Numbered from the stretch's first letter, positions 17,431-26,200 are shown. The stretch: DNA of 64,000 nucleotides from Streptomyces sp. NBC_00178 (GCF_036206005.1 NZ_CP108143.1:1-64000), one strand, 5' to 3'. The notes: generated by a model from the letters alone, not told the origin. A program made the numbers and translations.

Positions 17431-18150
17431 ATGAGTAATCTCACGAGTGCTGTCATCGAGGCCCACGGCGGCTTGGAGCGTTACAACCAGTTCAGCACCG
17501 TCACTGTGCATTTCCGTTCCGGCGGCGCCCTGTGGGGGCTGAAAGGGCACGAAGGCGTGTTCGATCACGCCGGAGTACGGCTTGACCTGCACCAGGAGCA
17601 CGCCAGCCACTATCCGTTCAAGGAACCGGACCTGCACACGTCCGTCACTCCCGAGCGGGTGGCTGTCGAGGACAACGCGGGTGAGGTGAAGGCCGAGCGG
17701 CTCGACCCCCGTGCGGCATTCGCAGGGCACTCCCTCGAGACCCCGTGGGACGACCTGCACGTCGCGTACTTCGCGGGCTACGCGATGTGGACCTACCTCA
17801 CGTCCCCGTTCACCTTCGCCGCCCCGGATTTCCAGACCGAGGAACTGGCCTCCGTCACGGAGGACGGGCAGACCCTACGGCGCCTGAAGGTCTCCTTCCC
17901 CGACCGCATCGCCACGCACTGCCAAGACCAGATCTTCTACTTCGATCAGGACGGGCTGCTGCGCAGGCACGACTACACCGCCGAGGTCATCAATGCCGGC
18001 GCGGTCGCGCACTACTGCTCGGAACACAAGGACTTCGACGGCATCGTGGTGCCGACCCGCAGGCGCGTCCACCCCCTGGCCGAGGACGGCACCGTCAACG
18101 CCGGCCTGGAGCTGGTCACCATCGACGTCGAGAGCGCCCTGTTCATCTGA
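17431..18150 (+). CDS. Conserved hypothetical protein, about 240 residues
   Basis: 239 residues from the ATG at 17431 with GAGAGGAG eight bases upstream. It opens SNLTSAVIEAHGGLERYNQF and has conserved-looking blocks SLETPWDDLHVAYFAGYAMW and KDFDGIVVPTRRRVHP. I know relatives in Streptomyces and proteobacteria without an assigned function. There is no signal peptide or membrane span. The many beta-strand-like segments suggest a beta-rich ligand-binding fold, which is inference only. It lies just upstream of a decayed MarR-type gene on the other strand. Confidence 0.75.
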   Translation: MSNLTSAVIEAHGGLERYNQFSTVTVHFRSGGALWGLKGHEGVFDHAGVRLDLHQEHASHYPFKEPDLHTSVTPERVAVEDNAGEVKAERLDPRAAFAGHSLETPWDDLHVAYFAGYAMWTYLTSPFTFAAPDFQTEELASVTEDGQTLRRLKVSFPDRIATHCQDQIFYFDQDGLLRRHDYTAEVINAGAVAHYCSEHKDFDGIVVPTRRRVHPLAEDGTVNAGLELVTIDVESALFI

Positions 18151-18279
18151 GGTGTGGCGATCCGGACAGCCGGGCGCCGCGGACAGCCGGGCGCCGCGGA
18201 CGGCCGGGCCAGAGGCGACGCATGAGGACGGCGCTCGTCGAGGCGCGTCGGACCGAGCGCCGGAGCCGGCCGGTGCACA

Positions 18280-18610
18280 TCACTTCGGCCCGGGTCCCTC
18301 GGCGATGACCTGCATGATCTCGGCGAGGGACTGCACCTGCTGCGGAGTGAGCCTGCCCAGGACCGCCTCGCGCACAGCACGCGCGTGACCGGGGCGGCTT
18401 CGTCGACTGCCGCCCGGCCCTCATCGGTCAGTACCGCGTACCACGAACACCTTTCGCTTGCCGGAGGGCAGATCCCCACGGCGCACCAGGCCGCTCCTCT
18501 TCCAGGCGTCCGACCGCCCGCGTGAGACGAGGGGGAGTCATCCGCACATCCCCGGACAGCCCCGCCATCCGCATGCGCTGCCGCGGAGGCTGGGCACGCG
18601 TGACGGGCAC
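18280..18610 (-). pseudogene. MarR-family regulator, decayed by several frameshifts
   Basis: Pieces of one MarR protein appear in three frames: MAGLSGDVRMTPPRLTRAVG (DNA-binding helices), then TDEGRAAVDEAAP, then GRLTPQQVQSLAEIMQVIAE ending GPGPK at the stop at 18280-18282. At least two indels separate them. It may once have controlled the gene at 17431. No functional product is expected. Confidence 0.7.
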
Positions 18611-19630
18611 GTCGCAGCACAGGTGCGGTATCCCGGCGCTGCTGCGGGTACGGCGGCCGGGGTGTCGAGGCGAGCAGCGTGGCGGCCTGGGTGCAAGGAC
18701 CGCCGGTTATGCCGCTCCCTGGCCGTCGGCCGACGAGTCTCCTCGCAGACGCCGGGGTGCCCGGCGCTGCCGGGCTCCTCAGATGATCCGGCCTGCCGCC
18801 CGCCAGGGGACGTGCTGTGGTGTATGTCCACCCCTGCTGGTGCGGCATGAATTCGAGGTCGTGATCAGCGTACTCACGGCCGGTGGAGGCGCCGGCAAAG
18901 GACTGTCCCGCTGCCGCACCCTCTGCTGTGCGACATCGCGAAGGGGCGAGAGGCTTACCCGGGCGCGCGAGGATCCGCAGACACCGCCCGAAGGCGATGA
19001 CCCATCCAGCTGTTGCCGCGTCACATACTGGCAGCGGTCACCACGAGGCCCAGGGTGGCCGCACCTGCCGAGTCGGCCACGTGACCGCTGCGCCACGGGC
19101 AAGCAGAAAACCCGGCCGCCTGTCGAGCCAAAACCTCCGCGCCCGCCCTCGCAGCGGGTCCAGGCCTGCGTCGCGGCGCTGCGGACAGGCGGCCCCGTGT
19201 GCCCGAGCGCCGCGCCGGCAGAGTCGCGCGCCACGGCACGGCCGCCCTGGATCCGGCGCGCCTCACGCCCGTGAATGCCCCCGGGCCGGGGCGACGGGCC
19301 GGGCAGCCAGGGCCAGGCCGAGCCTTTGCTCCCGGAGTTCCGCCCACCGGGATTGGTGCGCCCGCCCCCGTCGCCGGCCATGGCGGCGAACGGGCGGGGA
19401 GCGGGCGTCCGATCCCCCACGTCCGGTTGCCGTGGGCAGCCTCACGGCCGGCTCGCTACACCCGCTCCCCTCCGGTCCGGCAGCCCCGCTATGGCGCCGC
19501 CTGCCGGGGTGGGCGCCCAAGGCGCTCACCCCGGCCGCCCCGCACCCCTACGCGCAGCACCGCCTCGGACCCGTGGTGCGGCGCCGCGCCTTGACGGCCT
19601 CAGCTGGAGGACGGGTTCTTGCCAGGCGGG
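18611..19630. other. About 1 kb of very GC-rich sequence without a credible gene
   Basis: Long frames exist on both strands only because stop codons are rare at this GC content. Their translations are Arg/Pro/Ala-rich and have no start-site support. No repeat, RNA or recognisable fragment was identified. Confidence 0.45.
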
Positions 19631-19981
19631 CTAGGACCAGGAGGGGATGACGTAGTAACTCTTCACCGGGACCGGCAGGTTGGCCTGGTGCAGGCCGGTG
19701 ACGTTCCCGTAGGGCTGGGTGCAGTCTTCGCCGAAGAAGGCCACGACGGAGGCGTACTTGAAGTTGGCCACGGAAAGGGCCGGCTCCGACAGGTTCGTGC
19801 ACTGGGTGTCGGTGGCGGGGATGGGATACACCGTGCCGGTGTAGTCCGCCCCCGAGTAGAAGTTGGCCTGACCCCAGGGAATTGTGGCGGCTGTGGCGGG
19901 CTGGGCGACCGCGGCGCCGACGAGCAGGGCGGCTCCCGAAAGGGCGACGGCGGAACCGGCGAGACGCTTACGCATGGTCAT
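19631..19981 (-). CDS. Small secreted protein, possibly crystallin-like
   Basis: 116 residues from the ATG at 19981 with AAGGAG seven bases upstream. Residues 1-32 are a classical signal peptide (MRKRLAGSAVALSGAALL) ending near QPATA-A. The mature chain of about 84 residues has two cysteines and aromatic/glycine spacing (ANFYSGADYTGTVYPIP) reminiscent of beta/gamma-crystallin or protease-inhibitor folds. It is probably released from the cell. Upstream there are about 100 bp of comparatively AT-rich DNA (CTTGATTGAGCAAG) that could hold the promoter. Confidence 0.75.
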   Translation of the reverse strand: MTMRKRLAGSAVALSGAALLVGAAVAQPATAATIPWGQANFYSGADYTGTVYPIPATDTQCTNLSEPALSVANFKYASVVAFFGEDCTQPYGNVTGLHQANLPVPVKSYYVIPSWS

Positions 19982-20585
19982 GTGTGTACTCCTTCGCGCA
20001 CGAACGTGGCAGCAGGCCGCCGCCGGTGAACCACTCCACCACGACAAACCAATCTGCTTGATTGAGCAAGTATCTATCGGGTATTCAAGATCCGCTACTC
20101 AGCGAACAGTTGACATGCGTCACACCAGGAAGGTGCAGCGGAAGAAAGCTCGCCAAGCACCAATGCCCTCCCGCCGGCGAAACGAACTCGTACACGGTCA
20201 CGGTCACGGTCACGGCGGGACGCCGGGCTCCGGTCCGGCGATCATGGCCGTGGTGGGGAACGCGACGCGCACAGCGATCACCGGCGACCGGAGGATCACG
20301 GGATTCTCGGCCCCTGTGCATGCGGAACTCAACCCCGGGGAGGGCCCGTTACGGCATGAACGGCACCAGGCCAGGCTGCGTCCAGGCCGCGGAAGCGTGC
20401 CGTGCGTGCTGGTGCCAAGCACCGGATGGTGTCCCGTCGACCGGCTCCCGGCCACACTCGTGCACCCCCGCCACAGGGTCACTCATGACGTTTCGGCCAT
20501 CCGGTTCGGCGTCAAGGACCGCTCGACGGTCACCCGGCCTGCCGGCGAGGCGCGCCCGCCCATGCTCACCGGGCAAGGGTGCACC

Positions 20586-20633
20586 GTCAGCCCGTCAGCC
20601 CGTCAGCCCGTCAGCCCGTCAGCCCGTCAGCCC
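20586..20633. repeat. 8-bp tandem repeat, six units of GTCAGCCC
   Basis: Six perfect head-to-tail copies of GTCAGCCC. The unit is not a multiple of three, so any change of copy number would shift the reading frame of sequence running through it. Confidence 0.95.
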
Positions 20634-20901
20634 CGAGGAGCGGCTGCGCTCCCTGGCCGAGGCTGCGGAGCGCCTCGGCCAGGCCGGGAAGAGCGGCATC
20701 ACCGACAAAACCGGGATCCGGATCCGCCGCCCGGCCGCCGGCAGCAATGACCGGGGGGATGTTCTTCTCCGGCCAGGAACAAGCAGAACACCGTAACGGG
20801 CCATGGTCCCCACCGGCAGGGACGGGCGACTGCTGTTCTGCAGCCCGACCGGACCCGGCAGTTGCGCGGACATCACCCACGCCCGCGAGTGAGGGCTGGT
20901 G

Positions 20902-20942
20902 GGCTTTGTTCGTGAGAACCGGCTCTGGCTCAACTTCTGTGA
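20902..20942 (+). repeat. IS-terminus-like motif, copy a
   Basis: Contains GGCTTTGTTCGTGAGAACC then TCTGGCTCAACTTCTGTGA. Related copies occur at 21932, 22187 (inverted) and 37592 (inverted), which suggests the end of a mobile element. Confidence 0.6.
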
Positions 20943-20975
20943 AAGCTATCGCTCGGGGAAATCGCGGCCCGATCG

Positions 20976-21356
20976 TCAGCCTTCCTGTGTCAAAGCAGCG
21001 AGGTCGTGACGGTTGGCGACAACCGCTCGACCGCAGCCTGGAGGCAGACGGTTCGCCACCATCTCCACGGCTGCCTCGGCGGTGTCGGCTTCACCGACCA
21101 ATTCCACCCTGGACGGTCCTGCCACGACGTACCCTCCACCCCGTCGCGGGGCTATGCAGGGCACCTCCCACGTGCGGGGGTGCTCAGTGCACCGGCTGAA
21201 GTGCAGCTCCCACATGCCAACCCGGGGAAAGAGCTGCCGCAGCCTGGGTTCGGCGTAGGCGGCGCGCACCAGATCACCGTCCACGCGATCCGAAGCGAGC
21301 AGACTCATCCACTCGGCCTCGGTGATGACGTCCTCCGCCATGCCTGTTGAATCCAT
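20976..21356 (-). CDS. DUF6193-like protein
   Basis: 126 residues from the ATG at 21356 (or the ATG at 21341). The blocks SLLASDRVDGDLVRAAYAEP, RLRQLFPRVGMWELHFSRCT and AVEMVANRLPPGCG match a Streptomyces family labelled DUF6193, often annotated as natural-product-associated without biochemical proof. The domain appears complete. No clear ribosome site is seen and IS-like debris lies on both sides, so an N-terminal truncation cannot be excluded. Confidence 0.6.
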   Translation of the reverse strand: MDSTGMAEDVITEAEWMSLLASDRVDGDLVRAAYAEPRLRQLFPRVGMWELHFSRCTEHPRTWEVPCIAPRRGGGYVVAGPSRVELVGEADTAEAAVEMVANRLPPGCGRAVVANRHDLAALTQEG

Positions 21357-22030
21357 AGGAGCAGGGTGTCAGAACCATGCATCGAGCCATGGGGAGCGAG
21401 GCAAGCACCTTGCTCGCGGCAGGTGCAGCACCCCGACTCCACACAACCTGAGGCAGAATCCGAGAAATGAAGTCAGTCTGATGCCCAAGCGTCCGGGATG
21501 ATCGAGGGAGGAGTCTCGGATCTGCGAGGGAAGGAACAGCGCGAAGGCGATCAGCGGGCTGAGCCCGGAGAGGACGGCCCGCCTTGAAGTGCTCGTCGAC
21601 GAGTGCCGGCCACTGTTGACAGGGGACTGCCGGATGGCGCCCGTGCAGCGGCTGCTGAGTGAGCGCCGGGTCGCAGTGCTTGATGCGGTGGTGATCACGC
21701 GTGAACTGCTCGGGGCGTGCCCCCGTCGCTCGCGGAGGCGAAGACCGTCGTTCTGACGAGCCCGGGCAGAGGGCGTGAGCTGAGGGTGCACGAGCAGTTC
21801 ACGGACGGCTTGGAGCGGAACGGTGCCCTCGGGCAGGGACAAGTACCCCAGCGCTGTCGAGACTCGGGAACATCACCCGACCGTGGATCTGGGTGCCTCC
21901 CAAGCCCGTGAACAACTGACGGCACCACTGGGGCTCTGGCTCGACTTCTGTGACGGGGCCACTCTGAGTGATGCTTCCCCAAAATCCGAGGCGGCGGAGC
22001 GACGGCAGCTCGTATGATCGCGGCAGGGAT
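21357..22030. other. IS debris with an unassigned protein fragment
   Basis: On the plus strand near 21555-21740 the frame GLSPERTARLEVLVDECRPL continuing into MAPVQRLLSERRVAVLDAVV reads like a real protein fragment with stops on both sides; I do not recognise it. An IS-terminus-like motif lies at 21932. Nothing else is supported. Confidence 0.4.
21932..21953 (+). repeat. IS-terminus-like motif, copy b
   Basis: TCTGGCTCGACTTCTGTGA, one base different from copy a, pointing toward copy c at 22187. The pair encloses about 250 bp that includes a tRNA-like sequence. Confidence 0.55.
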
Positions 22031-22104
22031 GGGGCTCGTAGCGCAGCGGTTGTGGCGCCTTCACGGCATGTAGGAGGACGCCGGTTCGAATCCGGCCAGC
22101 CCCC
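22031..22104 (+). tRNA. tRNA-like sequence, probably degenerate
   Basis: The T arm is perfect: GCCGG, TTCGAAT, CCGGC. A D arm is recognisable (GCGC ... GCGC with GG in the loop), and the acceptor ends GGGGCT and AGCCCC pair. However, the seventh acceptor pair is C-C, one base is inserted before the D stem, and the anticodon arm pairs poorly. The best fold needs a bulge and would place GCA in the loop without the usual T at position 33. It may be a decayed or element-borne tRNA. Confidence 0.45.
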
Positions 22105-22186
22105 TCCCAGCTTCATCTTGAGGACCAGGCGCTTCTCCTTCTTCTCGACCTCGGACGCGGCTCGGTTGTCTCCCCAAGTGACCACA

Positions 22187-22227
22187 TCACAGAAGTTGAG
22201 CCAGAAGCGGTTCTCATGAACAAAGCC
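22187..22227 (-). repeat. IS-terminus-like motif, copy c (inverted)
   Basis: On the minus strand GGCTTTGTTCATGAGAACC then TCTGGCTCAACTTCTGTGA. It is immediately next to the transposase remnant that begins at 22228. Confidence 0.6.
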
Positions 22228-22565
22228 AGCTGGTCAGGCACCTGACCGGCGGCCCAGCGGTCGAGATCCTCACCGATGCCGGCAACCAGCAACTCGGAGC
22301 TCAGACCCGCGGACGCGTCGCGACACCACCGCACCGCAACTTCGAGAAGGATGCCCCGGAGTGGTACGAGGAGACGCACGGGCGTCAGCGCAAGGCACAC
22401 TCCTCACGCCGCATCCGAACCGGACACGGCATCGCCCACCTGAAGAACCGGCGGGCCCCGGCACGCCGTCCCGGCCGCCGCGAGCACATGGACGACACCG
22501 TCCACGCCATCGCCGGCCTCCTGTCCCAGCAGCGAACAGACCGGATCCTGGCCCGGCAGACCTGA
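22228..22565 (+). pseudogene. IS5-type transposase, C-terminal remnant
   Basis: The frame reads TGGPAVEILTDAGNQQLGAQ, later APEWYEETHGRQRKAHSSRR and GIAHLKNRRAPARRPGRREH, ending DRILARQT at the stop at 22563-22565. The second catalytic Asp (LTDAGNQ) and the basic GHGIAHLKNRRA block are typical of the C-terminal half of IS5-group transposases, but the usual Glu has become Gly. The N-terminal half is missing. Confidence 0.65.
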
Positions 22566-23055
22566 GGACCGAGACCCCGCCCTGGCCCTCGACGTCCCAC
22601 CACCAACCGTGCACGAGCCGTCAGGCAAGCGATCCCTGCGACATCCACGGGAGCCGAAGCAGCACACACCGACCGCGCACGGGTGCGGCCCGGCAGAGCA
22701 ACCCCTGCCGGGCCGTAACCGTTCCTCCCGATGCCGCCACGCCGCCGAGGTCCGCACCCGCACGAACGACACGCACCGCACCGCACCGCACCCAGCCATG
22801 GGCACTCCCCACCAACGGGCCCGTACGGTGTTCGCGAACTCCGCAGCGGCATCACCGCGGGCCGCCCATCACCGCGGGCCTCCCATCACCGCGCGGCAGC
22901 GAAAGGCCTGGGCAGCGATCACGCCGGTCTCCTGACGGCCCCCGTGCGTTCACACGGTGGGTACAGGCGCTGCCACGTAGCGCGCAGAGCTGGCGGACGG
23001 CGCGAATCGGGCTGGTGTCCGGGCTGGTCCCGGCTCTGCCACGGGGGAAGGCAGA
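22566..23055. other. Gene-poor gap
   Basis: No supported gene. Near 22855-22885 the word CACCGCGGGCC or a variant occurs three times in tandem-like arrangement. Nothing else stands out. Confidence 0.4.
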
Positions 23056-23718
23056 TCACTGTCCGCACGGACGGAGCAGGCCGTGCAGGACGAGGCTGGA
23101 GAGTGTGTCGGCCAGGCTTTCCCTGTCCTGTTCCGCCGCTGGCGCGGCCGCTGGGTTCAGGCGGTCGGCGACGGGATCCTGGGCGAGTGCCAGCGCGGGT
23201 CCTGTGATGGCGGTGTACAGGACATGCGGGGGGACCCGCGGGATACGGCCGGCTGCCACGAGGTTGTTGACGGCCGGCTCGATACTGTCCCAGAACGGCT
23301 GGATGAAGCGCTGATGCAGGTAGTCCAGGCGCTCGGAGTCGCGGGTCGACTCATCCGCCAGCAGCCGGTTCTTCGCCGAGGCGTTCGCCGATCGCCGGTA
23401 GAGCTGAACGATCACACCGGTCAGGTGCTCGTCGTCATCGCCCGGCTTGGCCAGCTGACGGTTGAAGTCGTCCTGGTCATCCCGCATCGCGAAGTCCACG
23501 ACAGCGCGCCAGAAGGTGTCCTTCGACCCGTAGCGGTCATTGATGAAGTTGTGGCTCACCTCAAGGCGCCGCGCCAGCTCCCGCACCGTGGTCGCGGCAT
23601 AGCCGAGCTCCGCGAAGGCCTCGAGCCCGCGCCGGAGAATCTCGCCCTCATCCAGTTGCGCAGGGGCGTACCTGCTCCGTGCCGGCGACTTCGCGGCCCT
23701 TCGGTTTCGATCGGTCAT
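23056..23718 (-). CDS. TetR-family transcriptional regulator
   Basis: 220 residues from the ATG at 23718. The N-terminal helix-turn-helix lies at about 40-72 (ELGYAATTVRELARRLEVSH, then NFINDRYGSK). The C-terminal ligand-binding domain is all-helical, ending LSSLVLHGLLRPCGQ. It is divergent from the SnoaL-like/SDR genes, and the shared spacer contains three TGAC-N4-GTCA operator-like repeats. It most likely represses that operon and itself until a small lipophilic ligand binds; the ligand is unknown. Confidence 0.9.
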   Translation of the reverse strand: MTDRNRRAAKSPARSRYAPAQLDEGEILRRGLEAFAELGYAATTVRELARRLEVSHNFINDRYGSKDTFWRAVVDFAMRDDQDDFNRQLAKPGDDDEHLTGVIVQLYRRSANASAKNRLLADESTRDSERLDYLHQRFIQPFWDSIEPAVNNLVAAGRIPRVPPHVLYTAITGPALALAQDPVADRLNPAAAPAAEQDRESLADTLSSLVLHGLLRPCGQ

Positions 23719-23863
23719 TCTTCACCATTCGTTCGCAGCGGCCACTGACGTCGCACCCGCGGATCTCGGGGACGGGTACTTCTTCGGACCCGCCGGGCCC
23801 GGCAGCCGGCAAGACCACCCGTCCACGGACCGCAGGCGTCCGGGAAAAGCATAGGCGCCCCAC

Positions 23864-23923
23864 TTGACGATTGTCAGATCGACGCTTGACGTCTGTCAGA
23901 AGTCTCGCTTGACGTCTGTCAGA
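23864..23923. promoter_or_regulatory. Triple operator-like repeat between tetR and the SnoaL/SDR operon
   Basis: TTGACGATTGTCAGA (23864) and TTGACGTCTGTCAGA (23886 and 23909) are spaced 22 and 23 bp, about two helical turns. Each contains the inverted repeat TGAC-N4-GTCA and could also serve as a -35-like TTGACG. The position suits TetR binding and cooperative repression. Confidence 0.75.
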
Positions 23924-23997
23924 TCCAGACGCATGCTTGCCTCGTCAAGCACATTCCGGTGGCTGGCAGTCACCGGCTCATTTCTCAGGGGTGCTCC

Positions 23998-24639
23998 ATG
24001 AACAGCAAGAATGACCGGGCGTCCGTCACCTCTCCCGCGTCCGCAACGGGACGGCGGCGCAGGGCCACCGGCATCGTGGCCGGCCTCACCATCGCAGCCG
24101 CACTCGCCGCGACCGTCCCGGCCATGGCGCAGGACCACGACGCGCACAAGACCCCCACAAGCCACTCCGCGCAGCACCACTACCTGTCGCCGCTGCAGGT
24201 CACGTCGGCCTACTACGCCAGCTACAACGGAGACCTGGCCGCCGGCTTCGACCGCTACATTTCCAAGGACCTGGTCCTGCACGGGTTCAACGGACCCGAG
24301 CAGCGCGCCGACTGGATCAAGGGCGACCTGAACATCAAGGCGGGCCTCAAGGGCTTCAAGATGACGGTCCTGGACCAGATCGTCGAGGGCGACAAAGTCG
24401 TCACGCGCTGGAGCTTCGAAGGCGACCACACGGGGACAATCTTCGGCATCCCCGCATCCAACCGCCACGTCGTGCTCAGCGGCATCTCCATCGACCGCGT
24501 GATCCACGGCCAGTCCGTCGAGCACTGGTCGGAAGGCAACTTCGGCAGGTTCCTGGACGCCCTCCAGGGCAAGACCGATCCCGGCTCCGCCACCCCCAGC
24601 ACCAGCACCAGCACCAGCACCAGCACCAGCACCAGGTAA
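23998..24639 (+). CDS. Secreted SnoaL-like (ester cyclase family) protein
   Basis: 213 residues from the ATG at 23998 (CAGGGG upstream). Residues 1-45 form a signal peptide with a twin-Arg-rich n-region (GRRRRATGIVAGL) ending near AMA-QD. Residues about 60-190 are a SnoaL-like cone: LQVTSAYYASYNGDLAAGFD, VTRWSFEGDHTGTIFGIP and HWSEGNFGRFLDAL match the ester cyclase (DUF1486) pattern. Export is unusual for this family. The C-terminus is a pure (Ser-Thr)6 tail encoded by a hexanucleotide repeat. It is first in the operon controlled by the divergent TetR gene. Confidence 0.82.
   Translation: MNSKNDRASVTSPASATGRRRRATGIVAGLTIAAALAATVPAMAQDHDAHKTPTSHSAQHHYLSPLQVTSAYYASYNGDLAAGFDRYISKDLVLHGFNGPEQRADWIKGDLNIKAGLKGFKMTVLDQIVEGDKVVTRWSFEGDHTGTIFGIPASNRHVVLSGISIDRVIHGQSVEHWSEGNFGRFLDALQGKTDPGSATPSTSTSTSTSTSTR
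24598..24633 (+). repeat. In-frame hexanucleotide repeat, six AGCACC units
   Basis: Six AGCACC units encode Ser-Thr six times at the end of the secreted protein. Length changes would stay in frame and alter only the tail. Confidence 0.95.
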
Positions 24640-24692
24640 CCCTTCCCAAGCCGCCCCGCCCCGAAGGCGAGGCCGGCCACCGCAGTCACACA

Positions 24693-24732
24693 CCCCGCTG
24701 CCGCGCGTGCACCACGCAAGGCGGCAGCGGGG
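24693..24732 (+). terminator. Hairpin between the SnoaL-like and SDR genes
   Basis: CCCCGCTGCCG at 24693-24703 pairs with CGGCAGCGGGG at 24722-24732. It may attenuate transcription into the SDR gene or protect the upstream message. Confidence 0.65.
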
Positions 24733-24761
24733 CACCCACACCTCAGAAACAGGAGAACATC

Positions 24762-25526
24762 ATGGGAATCCTCGACGGCAAGGTAGTACTCATCACCGGC
24801 ACCGGAGGAGGCATGGGCCGCGTAGCCGCCCTGATCTTCGCCCGGGAAGGCGCGAAAATCGTCGGCGTCGACATCCACGCCGACGAGAACACCGAAACAG
24901 CCGAACTCGTACACGAAGCCGGCGGTGAGATGACCAGCATCGCCCCCGTCGACCTCACCGACGCCGACCAGGTACACCAGATGGCCGACAAAGCCGCAGC
25001 CGCCTACGGCGGACTCGACGCCGTCTACAACAACGCAGCCATGATGCGCTTCGGCGCCATGCCCGACTTCTCCATCGAGGACTGGCGCGCAACCGAAGCA
25101 GGCGAACTCGACATCCCCTTCTTCGTATCCAAGTACACCTGGCCACACCTCGTCCAGCGCGGCGGCGGCGTCATCATCAACGTCGCATCAGAAGCAGGAC
25201 TCATCGCAGGCTCCACACCCCCCATGATCGCCCACACCGCAGCCAACGCCGGCGTCATCGGAATGACACGCCAACTCGCACTCGAAGGCGCACCCCACAA
25301 AATCCGAGCCGTCGCCATCAGCCCAGGCCCCGTCCTCACCCCCGCAAGCGACCGAGACCTCGGCAACAACCAGGCCATGAGAGACGCCGTCACCAGCAAA
25401 GTCCTCCTCAAGCGCTTCGCACAACCCGAAGAAATCGTCGAACTCGCCGCCTTCCTCGCCTCCGACCGCGCCTCCTTCATCACCGGCGCCAACTACCCCG
25501 TCGACGGCGGAGCAAGCGCCTGGTAA
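24762..25526 (+). CDS. SDR-family protein lacking the catalytic Tyr and Lys
   Basis: 254 residues, the usual length for a classical short-chain dehydrogenase/reductase. The Rossmann TGxxxGxG motif is present (ITGTGGGMGR, 11-20) and NNAA sits at 90-93. The active-site YxxxK is replaced by HTAAN at 158-162, although the conserved Ser (NVASEAG, about 143) and the C-terminal TGANYPVDGG are normal. It should bind NAD(P)(H) but may not carry out standard SDR chemistry. It lies 122 bp downstream of the SnoaL-like gene, after a hairpin, in the TetR-controlled unit. Codons toward the 3' end are unusually rich in C and A. Confidence 0.86.
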   Translation: MGILDGKVVLITGTGGGMGRVAALIFAREGAKIVGVDIHADENTETAELVHEAGGEMTSIAPVDLTDADQVHQMADKAAAAYGGLDAVYNNAAMMRFGAMPDFSIEDWRATEAGELDIPFFVSKYTWPHLVQRGGGVIINVASEAGLIAGSTPPMIAHTAANAGVIGMTRQLALEGAPHKIRAVAISPGPVLTPASDRDLGNNQAMRDAVTSKVLLKRFAQPEEIVELAAFLASDRASFITGANYPVDGGASAW

Positions 25527-25851
25527 CACCCACACCCACCACACAAACAAACACACACCACACACACGCACACACCCCCCACCAACCCGGAGGACAATGA
25601 CCCCGCCCACAACACACCACCAAACACAACTGGAGGGGTGAGACCACACACCGGCCCCACCCCTCCAGCCCCACCACACCAAACCAACACCACACACGTT
25701 CAACGACCCCAAACAGGACCGCACACCCTGACCGCGGGGACTCACGACCTCCCTCACGACCTCCCCTGAATGATCACGTTCCCCACCGGCACAAGTCCGC
25801 CACTCACACTCACGCCGGCCCCGTGACCTGCGCGATCAGGACGCAACAAGC
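25527..25851. repeat. C/A-rich, strand-asymmetric intergenic tract
   Basis: From 25527 to about 25700 the plus strand is almost wholly C and A (runs of CACACC, ACACACA, CCACCACA) with very few G or T. The bias begins inside the end of the SDR gene. No gene is seen; frames on the minus strand are Val/Gly/Cys/Trp-rich shadows. Confidence 0.7.
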
Positions 25852-26190
25852 TCACCGGCCGCGGACTTCTCCCTGGGCCACTTCAACCCCGTCATGGAGG
25901 TCGTCGGCCGCCTGGAATGAGGCACCCGCCGACAGCACCAGGCAGGCCAGCAGCGCGATGACCGCGACACACCGGGCCAGAAGCCCGCGCAAACCGCCTG
26001 CGTGGCGCTCCGCGAGGAAGGCGGCGACACGCCGGGGCACCGGACCTGCGGTGGCGGCAAGTGCCAGACCAGGACGGGCCCTCGCGACGGCCGAGGATGC
26101 CCGGGGACGCGAGAGCGGCACGGCCGATGGCCTGAACCGCCAACCGACGGTCCGCGACGGCGTCGGCCGCGGACTCGTCGGCACTGCGCT
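25852..26190 (-). pseudogene. Membrane protein C-terminal fragment, possibly M56-type peptidase
   Basis: The frame ends ERHAGGLRGLLARCVAVIAL, then LACLVLSAGASFQAADDLHD and VEVAQGEVRGR at a stop at 25852-25854. The single transmembrane helix followed by a short DLH...AQGE tail resembles the end of Streptomyces M56 (BlaR1-like) metallopeptidases. The 5' side is replaced by the IS that starts at 26201, so only the C-terminus survives. The family assignment is tentative. Confidence 0.4.
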
Positions 26191-26200
26191 CCAGCGCCTA

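Larger units (their letters stand above)
19982..20975. other. Gap holding an 8-bp tandem repeat and an IS-end motif
   Basis: Apart from the tandem repeat at 20586 and the IS-end motif at 20902 there is only one suggestive frame: after the repeat, EERLRSLAEAAERLGQAGKS looks like a genuine helical protein fragment, but I cannot name it. Confidence 0.4.

Noticed and set aside
18883..19650. Plus-strand frame (255 codons)
   Set aside because: Low-complexity Arg/Pro/Ala translation, no start-site support and no similarity that I recognise.
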